Source: Pedobacter sp. KBS0701 (GTDB lineage Bacteria > Bacteroidota > Bacteroidia > Sphingobacteriales > Sphingobacteriaceae). From it: a stretch of DNA of 64,000 nt. The stretch is from assembly GCF_005938645.2 (NCBI RefSeq), contig NZ_CP042171.1, forward strand, positions 1,426,001-1,490,000, written 5' to 3'. Each line of letters starts with the position of its first letter. The first letter of the stretch is position 1. Under the pieces are notes generated by a model, which did not search any database, was not told where the DNA came from, and saw only the letters and a program-made list of their open reading frames with translations. Shown in pieces: positions 19,801-27,850 of the stretch. Position numbers and translations under genes: made by a program.

Positions 19801-19981
19801 TGCGATCACAATTTTTGCAATGATTACCGCATTGGTTCCATTTATGATCTTTTCGCATAATGAAACATTTTGGTACGCACTTTCTGTGGGAATTATTGGA
19901 GGCCTATTGACCTCGTTTATAGGGACGATGGGCATATTGCCCATATTGATCTTGAAAAAAGTGAAAAAAAATGCTGATTGA
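16781..19981 (+). CDS. Second, divergent RND permease, 1066 aa
   Basis: The length, two porter domains and twelve predicted helices fit the RND superfamily. The sequence differs clearly from the first pump in the operon. TM4 reads YSLGAIGISFALIADNIHST, so only one acidic residue stands at the relay position (ADN instead of DD). TM10 reads AISSNSSIHIIASYN. The ATG lies inside the TolC coding region. Two unlike pumps sharing one adaptor and one duct suggest a mixed trimer, as in MdtBC-type pumps, or two substrates. Either is inference. Confidence 0.88.
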   Translation: MEKSGKKLDHSLKTSSISPFAKMIFFLCSSLIGICLGYLLPLNIDSANSLPAIEIDFNMPGNAARVVEAEATSKLESMLSRIKGIRNLYSTSGNGWGKVTIEFDRYTRMDLARFETSNIIRQTWPRLPREVSYPEIYLKKSNVSSSRPFLSYTINADLSNHDIQKFAERNYKEAFKDLEGLESVDIGGALPMEWRLEYNYNKLQSYGISVWDIQRAIQETYQTKFIGTGEISGNASYGNLMRTSLKSDQNESIFDAAKLMVSNNNGSLIQLDKLVEVKHSEKKPSKYYRVNGLNSIYIAFTAKESSNQLKLGERIKYRMSGLNKTLPAGYQVHVRYDTTTFVTSQLKEIALRSAISFALLLILIFVYWRNVGLVLMIVASLFISILSAFSAYYVLGINIQAYSLGAIGISFALIADNIHSTYYYLLKNNNRSVLSTLSSISFSSCGVFTIMVLLDKPDHLNIQEFLMVITINIMVSWFVALFFIPSIIDYFKVGPIQSTGGRNIFLRKPVRKFLYDSYSFWLRFILARRKIVVSVLILVFGLPVYLLPENLDSESRFGTKYNELVKTDFYRESLRPALNKALGGVSRLFYQYVVQTSHPVPIGETVLKITASMPSGTQLSQMNELVLKMESFVSQFDEVRLFQTNVYGTQKAGIEIFFKDPSISGSALSQIKDKIITKAIELGGGSWGVFGGEDQSFNNEFREKAGQFKVKLYGFNYDELSFWANKLSDQLSSHKRVGEVFISSNFSEYKDDYEEFLLNIDNEHSAVYGLSPYAIYNSVRPALSEVMFVTSIKAGDGREDLFLCNSQLSKVDLWGLVNINHSAGSSMYKLDEVAKIEKKQAPRQIEKENQQYRLTLQFNYIGWSERGNEVLEREIDTLKRHLPLGYSVFKEDQHFNWDMYSDNQFLTIGLIAVVIFFFNAILLNSVKQAFAVVAMIPISFIGFFLLFYWLRINFDQGGHMAMLILSAISSNSSIHIIASYNNIRRKHYKMNGSEAFLEACISKMPAIAITIFAMITALVPFMIFSHNETFWYALSVGIIGGLLTSFIGTMGILPILILKKVKKNAD

Positions 19982-20024
19982 TCAGTATTAATAATTCGAT
20001 AAAAACGATATAAAACCAGAACAA

Positions 20025-20408
20025 ATGTTAGAAACCTTCTTTAAATTAATCAGATTTGGAATTGTGGGACTCATTGGAACAGCGGTCGATTTCGGTGTTA
20101 CTTTCATCGTGAAAGAAAAATTGGGTATAAACAAGTATGTGGCAAATACTTTCGGCTTTATCTTGGCAGTTGTGAATAATTACTTTCTGAATAAATATTG
20201 GACATTCAATAATGTTTACGGCAATTCTTTTATCCAGTTTTTGATATTTTGTACAATCAGCATCGTGGGTTTACTTATCAATTTGGGGGTGATTTATGTA
20301 TTTAACACGAGTAAAAAATACCCCTTTTATGTAACAAAAGTGATCGGGGTAGCCATTGTAGCGCTTTGGAACTTCAGCATGAACTTTTTCCTGACATTCC
20401 ATACTTGA
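20025..20408 (+). CDS. GtrA-family membrane protein, 127 aa
   Basis: Four membrane helices with the GtrA pattern: FKLIRFGIVGLIGTAVDFGV at the start, NTFGFILAVVNNYFLNKYWTF in the middle, and a closing helix ending NFSMNFFLTF. GtrA proteins are thought to move polyprenyl-phosphate-linked sugars across the inner membrane for periplasmic GT-C transferases. It lies 43 bases after the pump operon and is followed by a GT39-like gene, the classic pairing. It could also serve the TMTC- and GT22-like enzymes of the divergent operon. Confidence 0.9.
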   Translation: MLETFFKLIRFGIVGLIGTAVDFGVTFIVKEKLGINKYVANTFGFILAVVNNYFLNKYWTFNNVYGNSFIQFLIFCTISIVGLLINLGVIYVFNTSKKYPFYVTKVIGVAIVALWNFSMNFFLTFHT

Positions 20409-20523
20409 CACGATCCTTTAATCTAAAAAATGATTTTACAGTTTCTGTCAAGCAGGAAGTGATTTGCAGGGCTTCAATGGTGAAGTCTTTATCGTAAGTA
20501 CTTGTGATATAATATACTACTAT

Positions 20524-22095
20524 ATGCATCAGATTAACTCATCTAAACCGAATACAGTAAGTTACAGGTTCAACATTTTTATCGTAAAGCATGCGACTTT
20601 GATATCAGTTATACTTCTTGGTTATTTTATCTGGTGGTGGGTTTATAAAATTGACTTATTGCCTGGACTCCATGCGGATGAAGCGTGGTTTGGTCTGGAG
20701 GCAATTAAAATTAAGAAAACAGGCGTGACCTCTTTGACGGGCATGACCGCTTATACCGGCATTTTACAGCAACTTATCAATGCGGTTAGTTTTAGAATAT
20801 TCGGTATAGGGGTAATTCAATTGAGAATCACAACAGTATTTTTCAATTTAGTGGGCCTTGGCATTATTTATCAAGTATTATACAGCGTCAGAAGGGTATC
20901 ATCAGTTGTGTTGTTGTTAATGCTAGCCCAAAGTGTCTTGTTTATTACGGCTAGCCGGATTGCATGGGAGGTGAACACATTTCACTTGTTTTTCTTCTCA
21001 ATTTCATTTTTGAGCATCATGCGAATGATTAGAGAAGGTGAACAACGCACCGTTTGGCAACATGCATTTTTAATTGCAAATATGCTGGGAGCATATAACC
21101 ATATTATATTCTCCAGTCTGGTGTTAAGTTTGTTCCTCGGATTGTTGTTCTACACCACGGTTTCCAAGGACAGGGCATACATGAGAATCATTTTTCTATG
21201 TATCTGCAGCATTTTTAACACGGCCATATTGCTTTGCGCTTTCAAGTATATACCAAATGTAATCGGTAAAGCCGATCCACTCATGCTACTCGGATGCATG
21301 ATAATTTTGATTACTTATCAGGTACGAATAATCCAAAATATGGAGTTGAAAAGGTTAGTGCTGAAAACGACAGCGCTGAAATATTTTGTCGCTTCCTTTG
21401 GAATGTTTGGTCTATTGCTATTTTTGATACATCATGGGCTGGCATTTTTTCAATTTATTTCCAATTTGAAAACTTTCGAGAGCATATATGGTTTAGCTCC
21501 TAATGCTTTGTTTGAATTCAGTTATTCAATTTGTGCAATTGTTTTCATTATCTATCTTCTTGATTCACTCTTCCGCCACCTGAAAAAAAGGAGTATCCTA
21601 TCGCCATTTGCATCAGTGGTCATATTTTATTTCGTAGTTTTTACGTTCTACACAACTGCAAATTCATTGAGATATTATATCTTAATATATTTTCTCTGTA
21701 CAACATACCTTTCTTTAGAAGTAGGTAAGCTCCGACGAGTTCATTATCCTTTATTATTGACAGTCTTGACAATGATTTTGATGAATAGTTATTTATTGAT
21801 TAGAATTTATAGCCGGTCTAAGGATCAGGTTGCTGCAGTTACTGTATCAATTGGTAATAACCAGAAAGAAAATTCAGGACACTTTCTTCCAAACAAACCG
21901 CTTATTGATTTTCTAAAGGAAAATAAGGTAAGTAAAATAAAGACAATTACTAACGATTACTTCATTCAACTGCCTGTGACATTCTACGAGCAGGCATCGC
22001 CCTGGAACAAAGTCGAAAACAATCACGCAGTAATCGACTATAATTCAAATCCAAATTCCAATGGTTTCGATATGGTTCTTGTTAAATTGCCCTAA
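20524..22095 (+). CDS. GT39/ArnT-like membrane glycosyltransferase, 523 aa
   Basis: A polytopic GT-C protein. After the first helix the loop LLPGLHADEAWFGLEAIKI carries the acidic DE pair typical of PMT/ArnT/GT39 enzymes, followed by about eleven further hydrophobic segments and a soluble C-terminal part (about 455-523). I chose ATG 20524; the frame also extends to TTG 20464 (543 aa). With the preceding gtrA it forms a flippase-transferase pair that would use a lipid-linked sugar on the periplasmic side. The acceptor (lipid, glycan or protein) cannot be read from the sequence. Confidence 0.75.
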   Translation: MHQINSSKPNTVSYRFNIFIVKHATLISVILLGYFIWWWVYKIDLLPGLHADEAWFGLEAIKIKKTGVTSLTGMTAYTGILQQLINAVSFRIFGIGVIQLRITTVFFNLVGLGIIYQVLYSVRRVSSVVLLLMLAQSVLFITASRIAWEVNTFHLFFFSISFLSIMRMIREGEQRTVWQHAFLIANMLGAYNHIIFSSLVLSLFLGLLFYTTVSKDRAYMRIIFLCICSIFNTAILLCAFKYIPNVIGKADPLMLLGCMIILITYQVRIIQNMELKRLVLKTTALKYFVASFGMFGLLLFLIHHGLAFFQFISNLKTFESIYGLAPNALFEFSYSICAIVFIIYLLDSLFRHLKKRSILSPFASVVIFYFVVFTFYTTANSLRYYILIYFLCTTYLSLEVGKLRRVHYPLLLTVLTMILMNSYLLIRIYSRSKDQVAAVTVSIGNNQKENSGHFLPNKPLIDFLKENKVSKIKTITNDYFIQLPVTFYEQASPWNKVENNHAVIDYNSNPNSNGFDMVLVKLP

Positions 22096-22365
22096 GTGTA
22101 ACACTCTGCATACCTTTAAAGGTTTATTTCGGCCAGCAAGTTTAACTTCAATGAAACCGAAAAGTAGATAGCTGATTATGCTCGCAAATACTTTTGAACA
22201 AATGTGTATTTGAGGACGGACTATTGTAAAAGGGTAGTGAACTTCTATGTTTCTTATGGGGCACCCTATGCTAATGATGTAGTTTTTGTTTCTAGTAAGA
22301 TGTATCTATTGTGCTGTTTCTTTTTAAGAGTACCTCTCGCGCATCATTTTGGTTTACTTTACATT

Positions 22366-22631
22366 ATGAGTAAAGCCAGAAACGAAGAGGAGAGCGAGAA
22401 TATACAGGAAGTTCTGAAGTTGGTTGGAGCACGAATTCGTTCCCTTAGGGAAGCTAAAGGGGAACGGAATTATGAGAATTTGCCTTTAAACATGATCTTA
22501 ACCGTACGCAGCTTTGGCGCTATGAAAATGGGGAGGATTTGTATTTCTCGTCCTTACTCAAAGTACTCGCCGCATTGGACATCACGCTTGCAGAATTCTT
22601 CGGCGAAGGGTTCGATCAAGTTTCTAAGTAA
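22366..22631 (+). pseudogene. XRE-family helix-turn-helix regulator with one-base deletion, copy 2
   Basis: The ATG at 22366 reads MSKARNEEESENIQEVLKLV and continues to about 22480, where one base is missing. In the next frame the protein resumes with the C-terminal half of a Cro/C1-type domain, including RTQLWRYENGEDL, SSLLKVLAALDITLAEFF and a stop at 22629. A single-base repair would give an 88-aa regulator, a common Bacteroidetes size. The region from about 22298 matches the upstream part of the remnant at 2 kb. The rest of the gap 22096-22925 shows no other gene. Confidence 0.75.
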
Positions 22632-22894
22632 CGGCTTCGTACTAAAACAGGAATTCAAAAAGTTAGTGAATCTGTAAATCTTGTTTGTTTAATTTCACCT
22701 TTGCATTCGGCAAGTCTGGTCCTACATATCTTGGGCTAACAATAACAATAGGCTGTTCATAGATATGCCATCATAAATCTTCCGGCGATAGTAGCTGAAA
22801 CGAAATTAAGCCACTAAGTAAACACGACAATCGAATGGCTGATGCAAGAAAATTGGTTGTAACGAGTTTGTTTTTTTGGCAGCAGTGTTCCTGC

Positions 22895-23580
22895 TGGACT
22901 ATTTGTAATTATCTTTGCATCAGAGATGAAAAGCGAGCATATACGGGAAACCTTCGGAAACATTGATATTTATTTATTCGACCAGCTATTAAAAGGCACT
23001 TATGATGGGTGCGAAACAGTTTTGGATGCTGGATGTGGTACGGGAAGAAACCTGCTTTACTTTTTAAGAAGTGGTGCACAGGTTTATGGGGTAGATCAAA
23101 ATCCTGAAGCTATAGTACAGCTTAAAAATCTGGCCAGTGCCTTTCCCCATATCAATCCGGAAGAAAATTTCAGTATAGGGCCTGTAGAACACTTACCATT
23201 TGAAAATGAAAGTTTTGATCTGGTCATCAGTTCTGCTGTACTCCATTTTGCAGAAAACCAGGAACATTTTGAAGCGATGTTAAGCTCCATGTGGCGCGTA
23301 CTTAAACCCGGTGGATATTTCTTCTGTCGACTGGCCTCAGAAATCGGTATTGAATCACTAGTCCGTTTTATCGGAAATGGCAGGTATATTCTTCCGGACG
23401 GATCAGAACGATTCTTGGTTAACCAGGAAATGCTGGTCAGGCTCACCAAAAAACTTGGGGGACAACTTCACGAGCCCATCAAGACGACCAATGTACAGAA
23501 CATGAGGGCCATGACCACCTGGTGTGTGCGGAAATAACATTCGATTTAAAAAGTTTAGCATAGCGTATATCAGATGTATG
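22895..23580 (+). repeat. Direct repeat, copy A (about 680 bp, methyltransferase unit)
   Basis: This block, from the shared TTTGTAATTATCTTTG promoter-like stretch to the shared AAAAGTTTAGCATAG tail after the stop codon, recurs at 36210-36895 with high identity by eye. The shared part includes the TATCTTTG -7-like box, the whole methyltransferase gene and some 40 bases downstream. The two copies are in the same orientation and enclose the GG-peptide cluster. Confidence 0.75.
22926..23537 (+). CDS. SAM-dependent class I methyltransferase, 203 aa
   Basis: The Rossmann-fold motif I is seen as VLDAGCGTGRNLLYFL (residues 34-49), motif II acidic residue in YGVDQNPEAI, motif post-II in LPFENESFDLVISSAVLHF (93-111) and the motif III region WRVLKPGGYFFCRLA. 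This is the Methyltransf_11/TehB-like group; substrates range from tellurite to small metabolites and cannot be told here. It has its own TATCTTTG promoter-like box 20 bases upstream. It stands just outside the GG-peptide cluster and has a frameshifted twin on the other side at 36 kb. Confidence 0.88.
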   Translation: MKSEHIRETFGNIDIYLFDQLLKGTYDGCETVLDAGCGTGRNLLYFLRSGAQVYGVDQNPEAIVQLKNLASAFPHINPEENFSIGPVEHLPFENESFDLVISSAVLHFAENQEHFEAMLSSMWRVLKPGGYFFCRLASEIGIESLVRFIGNGRYILPDGSERFLVNQEMLVRLTKKLGGQLHEPIKTTNVQNMRAMTTWCVRK

Positions 23581-23652
23581 CCCAGGCGCTAAAACAATTC
23601 GTAAAGCTGTGGGGGCAAATAGTGGAGGCCTCACCAAGGCAATTAAGGTGGC

Positions 23653-23823
23653 ATGAGAGCTGTCGGAATAAATATTACAAGGAGAAGGAATAATCTTGTA
23701 AAAAAGGGCGCTAAGGCAGTTATTAAATTTGTCGGTGCCACAGGATTTACTGCAGTGGAGTCTGGGATTAAAGCAACAACTGGTCCAACCAAGGACAAGA
23801 TTAAAGAAAAAACAAATCAATAA
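23653..23823 (+). CDS. Small ORF (56 aa), possibly the tail of a lost toxin-like protein
   Basis: An ATG at 23653 opens 56 codons ending TAA, immediately followed by the ATG of the next gene. The product is basic and rich in Lys, Ala and Gly (KKGAKAVIKFVGATGFTAVE). A similar Ala/Lys/Gly-rich stretch (AKTIRKAVGANSGGLTKAIK) lies just upstream in another frame, so this may be the 3' end of a larger, frameshifted gene, for example the C-terminus of a polymorphic toxin. No family recognised. Confidence 0.3.
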   Translation: MRAVGINITRRRNNLVKKGAKAVIKFVGATGFTAVESGIKATTGPTKDKIKEKTNQ

Positions 23824-24135
23824 ATGAAAAAGTATTGTTTTTATTTCATTGTGTTAGTCCTTATTGGAATATTTACCTATAAATTTATATACAGGAAAGT
23901 TGAGGGACAGTTGTTGGGCAAGGGCTGTCCTGAAGTCACTGCAGTCATCATTGATGAAAAGATTTTTTTTGGTAATAGTCCAGTCTCTCAGGATTTCTCT
24001 TATTCTTACTCCTTTACAATAGATGGTAAGACTTACGAAGGAGATTCATACGACATGAAATTTAAAGTTGGAGATACGATTCGTGTAAGGTATGTTAAAT
24101 CTTTTCCTACAATGAACGAGCCCGTTCTACAATGA
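23824..24135 (+). CDS. Small membrane-anchored protein, 103 aa, possible immunity-type
   Basis: A single N-terminal membrane helix (KKYCFYFIVLVLIGIFTYKF) is followed by a small beta-rich domain with the pattern FSYSYSFTIDGKTYEGDSYDMKFKVGDTIRVRYVKSFPTMNEP. This 'DGK.Y.G...... vGD.i.V.Y.. .P..n' build is common in Bacteroidetes DUF3592-like membrane proteins. The start codon abuts the stop of a 56-aa basic frame. Placement after a possible toxin tail suggests an immunity role, which is inference. Confidence 0.6.
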   Translation: MKKYCFYFIVLVLIGIFTYKFIYRKVEGQLLGKGCPEVTAVIIDEKIFFGNSPVSQDFSYSYSFTIDGKTYEGDSYDMKFKVGDTIRVRYVKSFPTMNEPVLQ

Positions 24136-24225
24136 TAACAGCGACCCTAGGGGTGAACTGAAGGGAGTACTTTCATATCAGCCGGGTTTCGGTAAGAAAG
24201 ATTCAAGAGATGGATTGAATATGTA

Positions 24226-24630
24226 TTATCTGATTATATAGGCCAATCCGAACCGGGTAGTGTTTTGTGTTGTTGAAAATTGTTGGGCGCTGAATAATCT
24301 GGAGGTCTCAAACAATAGTTTTTTGTATGCGATTGCTAATCCGGCAGTGAAATACTGTTGATCACTTCCGTTATGGTATCCTCCCCGGATGGTCAATGCT
24401 TTAAGGAAAAATAGTTCTATGCCTGTTGAAACGGCATATCCTGCGCTGCCGGATCCTGGTATTAAGAGCTTACTGATATCTGAACTCAGGGCTATGCTTC
24501 TTTCATACAAATATCCCATATTTTGAATTTTGGCTACTTTCCACTTTCGGGAAACAGGTAAGTTTCTCAAAATTGTGAGCAGGTGGTAGCGGAATTGAAA
24601 TGTTATATCCCTGGTTTATAAAGGACCTAA
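24226..24630 (-). pseudogene. C-terminal fragment of an outer-membrane beta-barrel protein
   Basis: The minus-strand frame ends at 24226-24228 and reads as alternating strands: GSAGYAVSTGIELFFLKALTIRGGY, QQYFTAGLAIAYKKLLFETS and TRFGLAYII with a terminal aromatic/hydrophobic strand, as in PorV/PorQ-like barrels. The frame continues upstream to about 24630 (FQFRYHLLTILRNLPV) without a proper N-terminus, signal peptide or start. It appears to be the leftover 3' end of a longer gene. The rest of 24136-24971 contains no other coding signal I trust. Confidence 0.4.
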
Positions 24631-24971
24631 ATTTTTAGAGGCTACCAGGTTTTACCACAGCATTAAAGTTAAACTTCCAAATCCTATAAGGATTGCTGAA
24701 TTGCAAAAAAAAATGGCAGGACCACGATGAGTTTTCTCCAGCAGGAGGGGGTTATAAATTTTCAGTGACATCTAGAGTATAAGAATGAAAACTCTGAATA
24801 AGAAATATTGATCATTTGCCATCATTTTACAATTATCGTTAGCCTACCAATAATTCGACCTATCTACGATGCTGTCATTATGGTTTCGTTATGTTTATAT
24901 TAGGCTTTTGTTAAGTAAATCTTATATTTCAGTTGCGTAAGTTTGAGTATTCAATCTTAACCTCTCACCAT

Positions 24972-26555
24972 ATGAAATTCTTAGACAATAGACAGTCTAA
25001 TTCGGAAACAGTCCTAAGCTCGCTTTTAAAAAGGCTTAAAGTTAATGTTACCCCTTCAACCAGTAAAGAATGTCTTAATAAACACCCCAACTTTCCAAGC
25101 CTTCTTGCAATATCAGACTGTCTAAATGAGTGGGGCATCAATAATGAAGCTTACCAAGTTGATAAAACCAGCTATGCTGCAGATATATTACCTATTCCGT
25201 TTATTGCGCATTTACCAGTAAATAAGGGAAGATTTATATTAATCAGTAAGATAGAAAATGGGTACATTCATTATACTGATGAAAAAAATAAACACAGTCG
25301 CTTTGAGGAACAAGAGTTTCTGAAATTATGGGACGGAGTTATTCTCAGCGCAGAAGTGCAAACCGAAAGCGGGGAAAACAAGTATAAACAGGTTTTACTA
25401 CAAAATACGCTAAGAAGATTGCTGTTCCCTGTGGCAACAATTGTATTTTTTATTTTATTGGGATCAATTATGTCTTCCCAAGAGCTAAACTGGTTACACC
25501 TTTTATTGATCTTCATTAAATTAGGCGGGGTTGCAGTAAGCGTTTTGCTTTTGATCCACAGTATTAACGCGAACAATCCTCTGGTTCAGAATCTTTGCGG
25601 ACTTGCGGGAAAAAATGATTGTAATACCATCCTAAAAAGTAAAGCTTCGAAAATCACGGATTGGTTATCTTGGAGTGAAGTAGGATTCTTTTATTTCGCT
25701 GGGACTTTACTGTTAATAATTACGGTTTCCTCATCATTGGTCATACTTGCCTGGTTGAATCTATTGGCGCTGCCTTATACCGTGTATTCCTTTAGCTATC
25801 AATTTAGAAATAGAAACTGGTGTACATTATGTTGCATGGTCCAAATTCTGTTGATAACAGAGGCTCTCTGTTTTGCAATTTCTCCTATAAAATATTTTGA
25901 CTTTTCCATAGAGGATTTGATGCTCACAAATGTATTTCTCTGTTTTGCATTACCTATAATTATATGGGCTTTCTTGAAACCATTTTTCTTACAGGCAGCT
26001 CAGGTGCTCCCTTTAAAACAGCAGCTAAAAAAGTTTAAATTTAATAGTGACCTGTTTAAACAGGCGCTAAAGAATCAACCACGATATGCGGTAGATAATG
26101 ACTTGATGCCAATAGTTTTAGGTAACCCAGATGCTGAAACAATTATCACAATGGTCAGTAACCCCTATTGTGGCCCGTGCGGTAATGCTCACCAGACTTT
26201 GAGTGAATGGATGAAAACTAGAAAGGATCTTCAATTTAAGTTCTTATTTACTACTGCAGACGACGATGATGATGCTAGAACTCAGGTTGCGAGGCATGCT
26301 ACTGCCCTTAGTCAGCTAAGAGACAAGTCAATCGTAGAAAATGCTCTTGAAGATTGGTATCATCCTAGCACGAAATACGAAGACTGGATATTGAAGTATC
26401 CGGTAGATTTAAATAAAACAGTTGAAGATGCCACTGCAAGACAAAAGAAATGGTGTGAACTTGCTGAAATAGAATTTACTCCGACAATTCTGATAAATGG
26501 CTTCAAATTACCTGATCCGTATCGACTAGAGGATATCAAATATCTGATAGACTAA
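24972..26555 (+). CDS. C39-like / VKOR / thioredoxin fusion protein, 527 aa
   Basis: Three parts in order: an N-terminal peptidase-C39-like domain (1-130; KHPNFPSLLAISDCLNEWGI) without obvious catalytic Cys, so probably substrate-binding; a vitamin K epoxide reductase domain with five or so helices (135-330), loop cysteines Cys209 and Cys217 and the CxxC active site in NWCTLCCM (284-287); and a DsbA-like thioredoxin domain with NPYCGPC (Cys400, Cys403) and cis-Pro in EFTPTILING. Such fusions oxidise thiols using quinone and sit in Bacteroidetes bacteriocin clusters. ATG 24972 is preferred over an upstream TTG (24933). It would form the disulfides of the six-cysteine precursor encoded 0.9 kb downstream; that is inference. 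Confidence 0.88.
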   Translation: MKFLDNRQSNSETVLSSLLKRLKVNVTPSTSKECLNKHPNFPSLLAISDCLNEWGINNEAYQVDKTSYAADILPIPFIAHLPVNKGRFILISKIENGYIHYTDEKNKHSRFEEQEFLKLWDGVILSAEVQTESGENKYKQVLLQNTLRRLLFPVATIVFFILLGSIMSSQELNWLHLLLIFIKLGGVAVSVLLLIHSINANNPLVQNLCGLAGKNDCNTILKSKASKITDWLSWSEVGFFYFAGTLLLIITVSSSLVILAWLNLLALPYTVYSFSYQFRNRNWCTLCCMVQILLITEALCFAISPIKYFDFSIEDLMLTNVFLCFALPIIIWAFLKPFFLQAAQVLPLKQQLKKFKFNSDLFKQALKNQPRYAVDNDLMPIVLGNPDAETIITMVSNPYCGPCGNAHQTLSEWMKTRKDLQFKFLFTTADDDDDARTQVARHATALSQLRDKSIVENALEDWYHPSTKYEDWILKYPVDLNKTVEDATARQKKWCELAEIEFTPTILINGFKLPDPYRLEDIKYLID

Positions 26556-26572
26556 TCTAAACACTCAAATTA

Positions 26573-27205
26573 ATGCTCCCAAAAATTATCCACCACATCG
26601 TTGGCCCAAAGCAGAATAAAGTTGTCAGACAGTGTCTCAAATCATGGAGAATGCTTAAAACTTATGGTTATGAAATCAAAATTTGGAACGATGAGTCTAT
26701 TTTAATATTCGTACGGGAAAATTATCCCTTTGCACTGCAACCGATATTAGAGGCTCGAAATCATGCCGAAGTAGCCGATATTGCCAGATACCTAATCATC
26801 TACCATTATGGGGGGCACTATTACGACTGGGATATACAGCTCCTTGATATCCCGCTCTTCCTAGGCTTAAGCGAAAAAAATCGAGATGGATACCTTTTAG
26901 AAGATCCTATTGACGGTAGCATTGCATCAGAAGCATTCTGTGCGAAAAAAAATGAATCATACCTTTATAATGTAGTTGAAGATATTACGGAGATATATGA
27001 TAAAGGGATCCGCGATAGTTTACAGACCTTTAGCTATTCTGGGCCATACCGTATGAGGGATACGCTGCAAAAAAACAAAAATTCTTCTCAGAGTGTAATT
27101 CCTGTAAAAGACGTTTTTCTCTATGACTACCGGGAAATAAAAGAAATGCCGAATCGCATTGATTCCAAGCCAATGATCCATTATTGGCTGCACTCATGGC
27201 TTTAG
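26573..27205 (+). CDS. GT32-like glycosyltransferase (DxD), 210 aa
   Basis: The start IPKIIHH-type motif (MLPKIIHHIVGPKQ), then SW......YEIKIWND, the block ARNHAEVADIARYLIIYHYGG and the nucleotide-sugar DxD motif in YYDWDIQL (Asp85, Asp87) identify the Gly_transf_sug/GT32 family. These cytosolic enzymes use nucleotide sugars (mannose, galactose, GlcNAc types) and metal. At 210 aa it is a compact member. It lies 17 bases after the VKOR gene and directly before the precursor peptide gene. Modification of the precursor's Ser/Thr-rich end is plausible but not shown. Confidence 0.85.
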   Translation: MLPKIIHHIVGPKQNKVVRQCLKSWRMLKTYGYEIKIWNDESILIFVRENYPFALQPILEARNHAEVADIARYLIIYHYGGHYYDWDIQLLDIPLFLGLSEKNRDGYLLEDPIDGSIASEAFCAKKNESYLYNVVEDITEIYDKGIRDSLQTFSYSGPYRMRDTLQKNKNSSQSVIPVKDVFLYDYREIKEMPNRIDSKPMIHYWLHSWL

Positions 27206-27444
27206 ATTTTCAATTTGATTTTTTTGAAACCTGTATTCCTCCAGACTTGGTTCTCAACAGATAATAGTTATAAAAGAAAGGATTTGCAAAATAATTAACA
27301 GAATCATTCATTTTAATTTCTTCTTTTTGAAATAACAGAACAACCGAACCAATAGTGAACGGAAGTCCAAGGGATAGCCCGAAACGGTTAGTAGGCCCAC
27401 CTAAACGGCAAATCAATCTAATTAATTATCTAATAAAAAAAAAC

Positions 27445-27735
27445 ATGAGAAAGCTTTCAATAAATACAATGCAGATTTTTAGCCGTGAAGAGTTAAAGAA
27501 AATAAGAGGCGGTGATGATTTTGGCTACGGAGGTGGATCTGGAGGTGGCTGTAAGACCTCACCATGCTCATGGACAAATGCATATGGAGTAACAGAGAAT
27601 GGAACGTGTGGTGCGAAAGGGACAGGCAACCCTCCTTATGGTACAATTACCGTGGAGTGTTTCTGCAATACGACTTCCCATACCTCACCTACGCCAGTGG
27701 GGAGTAACGGGGGGGTGAGCAAGTGTGCTAACTAA
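27445..27735 (+). CDS. Double-glycine leader precursor peptide with six cysteines, 96 aa
   Basis: The leader MRKLSINTMQIFSREELKKI ends in RGG (Gly22-Gly23), the cleavage signal for C39 peptidase exporters and typical of Bacteroidetes GG-type natural-product precursors. The 73-aa core begins with a Gly-rich stretch (FGYGGGSGGG), holds six cysteines (36, 41, 55, 72, 74, 94) and ends with a Thr/Ser/Pro-rich segment (NTTSHTSPTP, 75-84). Upstream in-frame sequence to 27355 lacks a sensible start; ATG 27445 follows an A-rich run. The cluster supplies a C39 exporter, an adaptor, a thiol oxidase and three glycosyltransferases, so I infer a disulfide-bonded, possibly glycosylated secreted peptide. Activity is unknown. 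Confidence 0.85.
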   Translation: MRKLSINTMQIFSREELKKIRGGDDFGYGGGSGGGCKTSPCSWTNAYGVTENGTCGAKGTGNPPYGTITVECFCNTTSHTSPTPVGSNGGVSKCAN

Positions 27736-27850
27736 TCAGTAAATACTATGATGGGCAATCTGCCTTCCGAAAACCAGAATAAGCTATTGCACTACTTATG
27801 TAGATGATTAGGACTGCAGATTGCTTATCATTTAATTTTGAAAAACCAGT

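Noticed and set aside
27210..27416. 68-codon minus-strand frame upstream of the precursor gene
   Set aside because: No signal or domain, and it lies in what should be the leader/promoter region of the peptide gene.
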